Part shown: positions 1 to 5,351 of the stretch, one piece after another
Layout of the letters: every line of letters starts with the position of its first letter
Position numbering within the stretch: the first letter of the stretch is position 1
Assembly (NCBI GenBank): GCA_003533545.1
Contig: DQEK01000251.1
Coordinates: forward strand, 9,173-14,901
Length of the DNA stretch: 5,729 nt
DNA from: Acidobacteriota bacterium
GTDB lineage: Bacteria > Acidobacteriota > Vicinamibacteria > Vicinamibacterales > UBA8438
Direction: 5' to 3'
Translations under genes and position numbers: made by a program
The notes under the pieces: generated by a model
Seen by the model: only the letters and a program-made list of their open reading frames with translations
Database searches by the model: none
What the model was told of the DNA's origin: nothing

Positions 1-1
1 G

Positions 2-2410
2 GCGAGAGGTTTTGTGGCGGGGGTCGGCCTCGTGCTCCTCGCAGGTGGGTCTGGGCGAGTGGGGCAGGCGCAAGAGCCGAATCCCGTCGCTGGTGCGCCT
101 ACGCGTGCTCTTCTCGATGAGTATTGCGTGGCCTGTCACAACGACCAGAGCCGGCAGGCCGGTCTGACGCTCGAGTCAGTTGACTTGACCCAGATAGGGC
201 GGCTCCAGAGCGAGGTCGCCGTCTGGGAAAAAGTCGTCCACAAACTCCGCGCGCGGGCGATGCCTCCGCCCGGCCGGCCTCGGCCAGACGAGGCAGTCTA
301 CGGCGAGATCGCGCGGTCGCTCGAAACCGCGCTCGATGTCGCCGCCGCTGCGGCACCTAACCCTGGTCAACCGCCGGTGCACCGCCTGAATCGGGTGGAA
401 TATCGCAACGCTGTTCGGGACCTGCTAGCCCTTGAGGTCGACGAAACGGAGCTGCTGCCTCCCGACGAGTCCGGATACGGCTTCGACAATATTGCCGATA
501 TCTTAGCGGTCTCTCCGGCGCTGCTGGACCGGTACATGGTGGCGGCCGAGAAAATCAGCAGCGTGGCCCTCGGTGACGCGTCCGCCATCCGTCCGGTCGT
601 GGAACGGCACAGTGTGCCCTATACGAAGTGGCAGGACGGTCGCATGAGTGAACTGCTGCCTTTCGGGTCCCGCGGCGGACTGGCGGTTCGGCATCACTTT
701 CCGCTCGACGGTGAGTACGAGATCAAGCTGGTTCTGCAGCGGGCTTATGGCAACCATATTCGGGGCCTGGGGGAGCCCAACGACATTGAGCTGCGGCTGG
801 ACCGGCGGCGGTTGGCGCAGTTCACGGTGGGAGGAGGCGGACAACGGGCGCCATGGGACGCGGTGTCGCGCCCGACCTACTACGAGCAGAGCGCCGACGA
901 GGGTCTGGAGTTACGGGTTAGGGTGGAGGCCGGCACGCGGCTGCTGAGCGCTGCGTTCCTCGACCGGAAAGCGGTCGCCGAGGGCGAGCTCGATGCACAC
1001 CCTGGGGTGTCGAGTCTGGCTTACTCGCGGGATCGGAACGCGGCGATGGCACTTGACGCCATTGAGGTCCGCGGCCCTTACAGTGCTCGGACACCAGAGG
1101 ACTCCCCGAGCCGCCGGCAGGTGTTCGTCTGCCATCCGCGTCAGGGCATCGACGAGACCGTCTGCGCAGACCAGATTCTGAGTAACCTAGCGCGCCGGGC
1201 GTTCCGGCGACCGGTTTCTGACGAGGACGTGTTGCCATTGCGGACCCTCTACGAGGAAGGGCGCCGGGATGGAGGCTTCGAGGAGGGGATCCAGTTCGCG
1301 CTCCGTGGCATCCTGATCGATCCGGAATTTCTGTTTCGTGTGGAGCGCGACCCCGAGGGTATCGCTCCCGGGATCGCCTTCGCGTTGAGCGATCTGGAGC
1401 TGGCTTCCCGGCTGTCGTTCTTTCTCTGGAGCAGCATTCCGGACGCCGAACTGCTGGAGGTGGCGTCTCGGGGCGAACTGCGCGCCTCCGGGACTCTCAA
1501 GAGCCAGGTAGCCCGGATGCTGCGGGATTCGCGATCTGATGCTCTGATCGAAAATTTCTTCGGGCAGTGGCTATTGCTGCGAAACATTGGCTCCGTCGCG
1601 CCGGATCCGGACGCGTTTCTAGACTTCGACGAAAACTTGCGCCACGCAATGGAGCGGGAGACCGCGCTGTTCGTGGAAAGCCAGGTGCGGGACGATCGTA
1701 GCCTCTTGGATCTCTTGCGGGCCGACTACACGTTCATGAATGAGCGTCTCGCGCGTCACTACGGGGTGCCCAAGATCTACGGGAATCACTTTCGCCGAGT
1801 GTCGGTGGTGGGTACCGGTCGCAGCGGCTTGCTGGGACAGGGAAGCATCCTCACCGCGACGTCCTATCCCAACCGCACGTCTCCAACGAAGCGGGGCCTC
1901 TGGGTACTTGAGAACCTGCTGGGTGCCCCCCCGCCCCCGCCGCCGCCCGATGTGCCGGGTCTCCCCGACGCTGAGCATCCTGACACGGGGCGCTCGATGT
2001 CGATGCGGGAGCGTATGGAGGTGCATCGAACCAGTCCCGTGTGCGCCAGCTGTCACATGCGAATGGACCCGCTCGGCTTTTCGCTTGAAAACTTCGACGG
2101 CATCGGAACCTGGCGGACGGTAGAAGAGGGGACGTCGGTCGACGCGTCGGCTACGATGCCGGACGGCACCATCATCGATGGGCCAGTCGGTCTGCGCGAC
2201 CTACTGCTAGCGGAGGAAGAACGGTTCGCCGAGACGGTGGCTGAAAAGTTGCTGACCTACGCGCTGGGTCGCGGGGTGGAGTACTACGATCGTCCGGCGG
2301 TGCGCGAGATCAGTCGGAAGGCCGCGTCCAGCGACTACCGGTGGTCGGCACTGATCCAGGGGATCGTCGAGAGCACGCCGTTTCAGATGAGGAGATCAAG
2401 AGAACCATGA
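2..2410 (+). CDS. DUF1592-family multi-domain c-type cytochrome-like exported protein (5' end probably outside the window)
   Basis: Residues are numbered from the GTG at 14 (798 aa). The frame is open to the window edge, and the residues before this GTG (ARGF) add the positive charge a signal peptide needs, so the true start is probably upstream. A hydrophobic stretch ending near GQAQ (17-20) is the rest of a Sec signal. Seen in order: a haem c motif CVACH (38-42) with a likely distal Met in the MPPP segment (M83), as in planctomycete-type cytochromes; a DUF1587-like region (about 123-187, HRLNRVEYRNAVRDLL); a beta-rich, carbohydrate-module-like middle (about 200-355); DUF1595 (about 384-447, RRAFRRPV, FLFRVE) preceded by Cys373 and Cys384; DUF1592 (about 457-584); DUF1588 (about 601-700) with a second CxxCH, CASCH (677-681); and DUF1585 at the C-terminus (about 715-788). 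Length and order are normal for the family. The family has no proven reaction; periplasmic electron transfer or oxidation is inferred. The stop overlaps the next start (ATGA). Confidence 0.93.
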   Translation, partial: ARGFVAGVGLVLLAGGSGRVGQAQEPNPVAGAPTRALLDEYCVACHNDQSRQAGLTLESVDLTQIGRLQSEVAVWEKVVHKLRARAMPPPGRPRPDEAVYGEIARSLETALDVAAAAAPNPGQPPVHRLNRVEYRNAVRDLLALEVDETELLPPDESGYGFDNIADILAVSPALLDRYMVAAEKISSVALGDASAIRPVVERHSVPYTKWQDGRMSELLPFGSRGGLAVRHHFPLDGEYEIKLVLQRAYGNHIRGLGEPNDIELRLDRRRLAQFTVGGGGQRAPWDAVSRPTYYEQSADEGLELRVRVEAGTRLLSAAFLDRKAVAEGELDAHPGVSSLAYSRDRNAAMALDAIEVRGPYSARTPEDSPSRRQVFVCHPRQGIDETVCADQILSNLARRAFRRPVSDEDVLPLRTLYEEGRRDGGFEEGIQFALRGILIDPEFLFRVERDPEGIAPGIAFALSDLELASRLSFFLWSSIPDAELLEVASRGELRASGTLKSQVARMLRDSRSDALIENFFGQWLLLRNIGSVAPDPDAFLDFDENLRHAMERETALFVESQVRDDRSLLDLLRADYTFMNERLARHYGVPKIYGNHFRRVSVVGTGRSGLLGQGSILTATSYPNRTSPTKRGLWVLENLLGAPPPPPPPDVPGLPDAEHPDTGRSMSMRERMEVHRTSPVCASCHMRMDPLGFSLENFDGIGTWRTVEEGTSVDASATMPDGTIIDGPVGLRDLLLAEEERFAETVAEKLLTYALGRGVEYYDRPAVREISRKAASSDYRWSALIQGIVESTPFQMRRSREP
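125..139 (+). other. N-terminal haem c attachment motif (CVACH)
   Basis: These codons encode Cys-Val-Ala-Cys-His at residues 38-42 of the DUF1592 protein (numbering from the GTG at 14), shortly after the signal peptide. CxxCH is the covalent haem c site. The following sequence through an MPPP segment (Met83) resembles the small N-terminal cytochrome domain of planctomycete and acidobacterial proteins. Met83 as distal ligand is an inference from spacing. Confidence 0.85.
2042..2056 (+). other. Second CxxCH motif, inside the DUF1588 domain (CASCH)
   Basis: These codons encode Cys677-Ala-Ser-Cys680-His681, followed by a MDPLGFSLENFDGIG-type segment that is the hallmark of DUF1588. The arrangement is compatible with a second covalent haem, which would make the protein a dihaem cytochrome. 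Whether this site carries haem in the family is not established as far as I know. Confidence 0.75.
2389..2394 (+). promoter_or_regulatory. Ribosome-binding site of the DUF1552 gene, inside the end of the upstream gene
   Basis: GAGGAG lies 12 bases before the ATG at 2407. The spacing is somewhat long, but it is the only good Shine-Dalgarno match nearby. It lies within the last codons of the DUF1592 gene and, with the ATGA overlap at 2407-2410, points to translational coupling. It supports ATG 2407 over the in-frame GTG at 2341, which would add 22 residues ahead of the Tat signal. Confidence 0.6.
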
Positions 2411-3759
2411 TCGTTACCAAGAAACATCTTCCACGGCGGACGTTTCTACGGGGTGTGGGGGTGACGCTGGCCTTGCCGATGCTCGACAGCATGGTGCCTG
2501 CCTTTGGCGGCGTGACTGCCAGGGCAGCGCAGGCGGTACGCCGGCTCGGCGTGGTCTACATCCCGAACGGGATGTTCATGCCGAACTGGACTCCGGCGAA
2601 CGAGAACGGTCCTCTGGAGGTTGCCGCCACGCTCCAACCGCTCGCGGCCCATCGGGATCGTCTGCTGATGATCAGCGGGCTGTGCAGCGAGGAGGGTATC
2701 GCCCAACCGGGAGAGGGCGCAGGCGACCATGCGCGGGCGGCCGGGGCGTTTCTCACCGGGGTGCACCCGAAGAAGACCGAAGGGGCGGACATCCGTGCCG
2801 GAGTGTCAATGGACCAACTGGCGGCGCGAGCGCTGGGGCAGGAGACACAGCTTGCCTCGCTTGAGCTCGCCCTTGAGTCAGCTGCACGGGCCGGCTCCTG
2901 CGACCCTGGCTACAGCTGTGCGTACGCGAACACGCTGTGCTGGAGCAGCGAGACCACGCCGCTGCCGATGGAGAGCGATCCGCGAGCGGTTTTCGAACGG
3001 CTCTTCGGTACCGAGGGCACGACCGATCCGGCCGCCTGGCTTGCGGCTCGTCAGAAGGACCGAAGCCTGCTCGACATGGTGAGCGCCAAGGTGGCGCGGC
3101 TCAGTGGGGAACTGGGTCCGCGTGACCGGGTGAAGTTGAACGAGTATCTGGAGGCGGTACGGGATGTCGAGCGGAGGATTCAGATGGCCGAGCAACAGGA
3201 CTCGACCGAGCTTCCGGCCATGGACCAACCGGCCGGCGTGCCTGAACGCTTTGAGGATCACGCCAAGCTGATGTTCGATCTACAGGTGCTCGCGTACCAG
3301 GCGGATCTCACTCGCGTCATCAGCTTCATGATGGGACACGAGACCAGCGTGCGCGCCTACCCGGAGATCGGGGTTCCGGACGCCCATCACGCGTTGTCGC
3401 ACCATGGTGGCGACAAGATGCTGATTGAGCGACTGAAGAAGGTGGATTCTCATCTGACTACGATGTTTGCTTATTACGTCGACCGGCTGGCGTCGACTGC
3501 TGATGGCGACGGAACGCTACTGGATTCGGTGATGATCATGTTCGGTAGTGGGATGAGTGACGGCAACCGTCACGACCATCACGATCTTCCGACCCTGCTA
3601 GTAGGCGGGGGCGCTGGGAAACTCAAGGGTGGCAGGCACGTGAGGGTGGCCAAGGACACTCCGAACACGAATTTGTTCGTGACCATGCTCGAGAAGCTGG
3701 GGGTGCCAGTTGAGAACATGGGTGACAGCACCGGCAAGTTGACGACGCTGTCGGTCTAG
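2407..3759 (+). CDS. DUF1552 family protein, Tat-exported
   Basis: Encodes 450 aa, a usual length for DUF1552. The start at ATG 2407 places a twin-arginine signal exactly at the N-terminus: Arg10-Arg11 in PRRTFLRG, then a hydrophobic stretch and a likely cleavage near TARA-AQA, so the protein is predicted to cross the membrane folded. The family opening RLGVVYIPNGMFMPNW follows directly. The mid-part has a cysteine cluster, Cys165, Cys171 and Cys178, in a GYSCAYANTLCW context typical of the family. The Pfam signature HxxSHH is present as HALSHH (328-333). Near the C-terminus a GSGMSDGNRHDHHDLP stretch (380-395) resembles the C-terminal metal-site region of DUF1501 and sulfatase/alkaline-phosphatase-like proteins. 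The clustered His and Asp residues suggest metal binding (inference). DUF1552 genes habitually sit next to DUF1592 cytochromes, as here, so the two products probably act together in the periplasm. No enzymatic activity is established. It overlaps the upstream gene by 4 bases. Confidence 0.95.
   Translation: MIVTKKHLPRRTFLRGVGVTLALPMLDSMVPAFGGVTARAAQAVRRLGVVYIPNGMFMPNWTPANENGPLEVAATLQPLAAHRDRLLMISGLCSEEGIAQPGEGAGDHARAAGAFLTGVHPKKTEGADIRAGVSMDQLAARALGQETQLASLELALESAARAGSCDPGYSCAYANTLCWSSETTPLPMESDPRAVFERLFGTEGTTDPAAWLAARQKDRSLLDMVSAKVARLSGELGPRDRVKLNEYLEAVRDVERRIQMAEQQDSTELPAMDQPAGVPERFEDHAKLMFDLQVLAYQADLTRVISFMMGHETSVRAYPEIGVPDAHHALSHHGGDKMLIERLKKVDSHLTTMFAYYVDRLASTADGDGTLLDSVMIMFGSGMSDGNRHDHHDLPTLLVGGGAGKLKGGRHVRVAKDTPNTNLFVTMLEKLGVPVENMGDSTGKLTTLSV
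3388..3405 (+). other. HxxSHH signature of DUF1552 (HALSHH)
   Basis: These codons encode His328-Ala-Leu-Ser331-His332-His333, the motif after which the Pfam family (HXXSHH) is named. An extra His precedes it (His327). Its conservation and composition suggest a metal or active site, but no role is proven. Confidence 0.85.
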
Positions 3760-3761
3760 GA
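3758..3761 (+). promoter_or_regulatory. Ribosome-binding site of the ankyrin gene, on the upstream stop codon
   Basis: AGGA starts within the TAG stop of the DUF1552 gene (3757-3759) and leaves nine bases before the ATG at 3771. There is no room for a promoter in the 11-base gap, so the ankyrin gene is read from the same message, probably by ribosomes finishing the upstream gene. Confidence 0.6.
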
Positions 3762-3770
3762 CCAAGAACC

Positions 3771-5249
3771 ATGGCGGTGGCCCTGATTTCTCCCCAGTCG
3801 GCAGCGTGGTTTCCGTGTGCTGCTCTCGTCTGCGGTCTGTCGGTCGTGGCTCAGCTCGTCGACGCCCAGGACCTCAGACTGGTGGATGCGGCCGAGAGTC
3901 AGAACGGTGAGGCGGTGGCGTCGCTGCTGGCCGCCGGAACTAATCCGAACGTCCCTCACGCTGATGGCGCTACCGCTCTTCATTGGGCGGCCCACTGGAA
4001 CGACGAGGCAATGGCGACGCGATTGCTCGAGGCAGGCGCCGACGTCAACGTGGCTAACGAGCTTGGGATAACGCCGTTGGCGCTGGCCGCGCTGAATGCC
4101 AGCGCTCCGCTGGGGCAGGCGTTGCTCGAGGCGGGTGCGAATCCGAACGCGGCGCGACCGAGTGGGGAAACGGTACTGATGACTGCGGCACGGACCGGCA
4201 GCGCCGATCTCGTGCAGGCGTTGCTCAAGGCGGGTGCCGAGATCGAGCCGGACTCGCACTTCAGGCGACAGACACCGTTGATGTGGGCAGCCTCGGAAGG
4301 GCACGCCGACGTGGTGAGCCGGTTGCTTGAAGCAGGCGCGGCGGTCGAAGGGCGGTCCGTGCACGGCACGACGCCGTTGTTGTTGGCTGCGCGCTCGGGC
4401 GACGTGGATACCGCCCGTGTCCTCGTCGAGGCAGGCGCCGACGTCAACGCGACAGAACCAGTCCTCCCGTTCGATGCGCGTATCGATCAGGAGGAGGCTC
4501 AGACGTCAGGTCGGAGCCCGTTACTGGTCGCGGCTGCCAGTCGGGTGGTCACCAGCGGTTGGGAATACCAGCTGGAGGTCAAACCGAGCACCCATGAGGA
4601 CTTGGCTCTCTACCTGCTAGATCAGGGGGCCGACCCGGATCTTCCGGATAGCATCGGTCGGACCGCGCTACACGCGGCAGTGGAGGCCAATAAGGCGCGG
4701 CTGGTCAAGTCGATGCTGGACGATGGCGCCGATCCGAATGCTCGGCTTCTCAAGGCGCCCTACCCGCTGAAGGGCGATTTTGTTGACTACCGCCGGTTCG
4801 TGGGGGCTACGCCGCTCTGGCTGGCCGCGGCGGCACGCGTGCCCAGCGTCGAGATCCTGCAGGCGTTATTGGACGCTGGAGGGAATGCCGAGGTGCCGGC
4901 CGATGATGGTACTACCCCGCTGATGGCCGCGATGGGAATGGTGCAGAACGAGGCCAGACAGGCACCGGAAGACGAAGCGTTGAAACTGGTTGAGGTGCTG
5001 ATGCGCCGAGATATCGATTTGGACGCCGTCGATCGGCGCGGCCGAACGGCCATGCACGGCGCGGCTAGGTTGGCTAAAAATCGATTCATTGAAGTACTGG
5101 CCAGCCATGGGGCCGAGGTGAGTGCGGCCGATGCTCGGGGGCTCACGCCCTTGGATGTAGGTACCGCTTCCCGTCCGTTGCACCCAACGACCGAGGCGCT
5201 TCTGCGCAACCTCGGTGCGGTCAGCGGCCGCGACGACGAGTCGCGCTGA
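3771..5249 (+). CDS. Exported ankyrin-repeat protein
   Basis: Encodes 492 aa. A hydrophobic N-terminus with a V-D-A cleavage site before Gln33 looks like a Sec signal peptide, although its first residues carry no positive charge. The rest is ankyrin repeats: a degenerate first one (about 34-60), then regular units starting near 64, 98, 131, 165 and 198, each with the TPL-x-x-AA helix start and an LLEAGADVN-type turn. Later, less regular units start near 246, 295, 344, 379, 424 and 457. Insertions break the regular 33-residue spacing between about 230-245, 260-275, 325-343 and 390-402. No enzymatic domain is seen, and the C-terminus ends in a short charged tail. Ankyrin stacks bind proteins, so a scaffold or chaperone role for the neighbouring exported proteins is the natural inference. 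It lies 11 bases after the DUF1552 gene, in the same operon. An exported ankyrin protein beside DUF1592/DUF1552 genes is, from memory, a recurrent acidobacterial arrangement. Confidence 0.94.
   Translation: MAVALISPQSAAWFPCAALVCGLSVVAQLVDAQDLRLVDAAESQNGEAVASLLAAGTNPNVPHADGATALHWAAHWNDEAMATRLLEAGADVNVANELGITPLALAALNASAPLGQALLEAGANPNAARPSGETVLMTAARTGSADLVQALLKAGAEIEPDSHFRRQTPLMWAASEGHADVVSRLLEAGAAVEGRSVHGTTPLLLAARSGDVDTARVLVEAGADVNATEPVLPFDARIDQEEAQTSGRSPLLVAAASRVVTSGWEYQLEVKPSTHEDLALYLLDQGADPDLPDSIGRTALHAAVEANKARLVKSMLDDGADPNARLLKAPYPLKGDFVDYRRFVGATPLWLAAAARVPSVEILQALLDAGGNAEVPADDGTTPLMAAMGMVQNEARQAPEDEALKLVEVLMRRDIDLDAVDRRGRTAMHGAARLAKNRFIEVLASHGAEVSAADARGLTPLDVGTASRPLHPTTEALLRNLGAVSGRDDESR
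4027..4050 (+). repeat. 24-base direct repeat, copy 1 (ankyrin repeat turn)
   Basis: An exact 24-base match to 4426-4449, encoding the end of one ankyrin unit (EAGADVN context). The two copies are 399 bases apart, an exact number of codons and about four ankyrin units. Neighbouring units encode almost the same peptide with different codons (for example around 4122-4150), so this perfect match may record a fairly recent internal duplication or gene conversion. Confidence 0.6.
4426..4449 (+). repeat. 24-base direct repeat, copy 2 (ankyrin repeat turn)
   Basis: Second exact copy of the segment at 4027-4050, in the same reading frame and encoding the same EAGADVN turn. The match ends immediately where the units diverge on both sides. 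Confidence 0.6.
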
Positions 5250-5250
5250 C
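5220..5250 (+). other. Hairpin spanning the stop codon of the ankyrin gene
   Basis: GTCAGCG (5220-5226) pairs perfectly with CGCTGAC (5244-5250). Inside it CGAC (5231-5234) pairs with GTCG (5240-5243) around a five-base loop, with four unpaired bases at 5227-5230. The stem includes the TGA stop. No T-run follows, so it is not a classical intrinsic terminator. It could slow 3' exonucleases or mark the operon end, or be chance in GC-rich coding sequence. Confidence 0.35.
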
Positions 5251-5323
5251 GGCTGGACCGTCTGCGGCGATTCCACTTGAATCCAGGGCAAGGCTGATCC
5301 ACATTTGGCACGTTCGTGACAAG
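5251..5323 (+). other. Gap between the ankyrin gene and the next gene, no promoter seen
   Basis: Most of the 102-base gap. A TTGAAT at 5277-5282 resembles a -35 box, but no convincing -10 lies at the right distance. I see no small ORF with a ribosome-binding site, and no RNA gene. The region could still hold a promoter for an alternative or lineage-specific sigma factor that cannot be recognised by eye. Confidence 0.4.
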
Positions 5324-5340
5324 CGGGAGCTGACGCTCCG
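5324..5340 (+). promoter_or_regulatory. Small hairpin directly upstream of a ribosome-binding site
   Basis: GGAGC (5326-5330) pairs with GCTCC (5335-5339) around a TGAC loop, and C5324 can pair with G5340 with one bulged base. The stem ends immediately before the AGGAG at 5341. No T-run follows, so termination is unlikely. It may keep the leader open or affect ribosome loading on the next gene. Confidence 0.3.
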
Positions 5341-5345
5341 AGGAG
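5341..5345 (+). promoter_or_regulatory. Strong ribosome-binding site of the last gene
   Basis: AGGAG lies six bases before the ATG at 5352, close to ideal spacing. Together with the signal peptide that begins at that ATG, it fixes the start of the truncated gene at the right edge. Confidence 0.8.
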
Positions 5346-5351
5346 ATAGCT

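Noticed and set aside
14..16. GTG at 14 as the true start of the first gene, with GAGAGG at 4-9 as its ribosome-binding site
   Set aside because: Spacing of four bases is short and the signal peptide would lack a positively charged beginning. The frame is open to the window edge, so an upstream start is more likely, though the GTG cannot be excluded.
2341..2406. Upstream GTG start for the DUF1552 gene, 22 codons earlier
   Set aside because: It would bury the twin-arginine signal behind a charged extension that overlaps the upstream gene. ATG 2407 has the ATGA overlap and a ribosome-binding site and puts the Tat motif at the N-terminus.
3756..4364. Antisense open frame of 202 codons over the start of the ankyrin gene
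   Set aside because: Low-complexity Arg/Gly/His-rich translation and complete overlap with the ankyrin gene; a shadow frame of repeated sense codons.
3771..5249. Ankyrin protein as a secreted eukaryote-directed effector
   Set aside because: It sits in a tight operon with periplasmic-type proteins and shows no secretion-system genes or effector-type C-terminal signal nearby. A periplasmic scaffold role fits better.
5277..5306. TTGAAT plus a possible -10 as a sigma-70 promoter for the last gene
   Set aside because: The sequence at the correct distance (ACATTT) matches the -10 consensus poorly.
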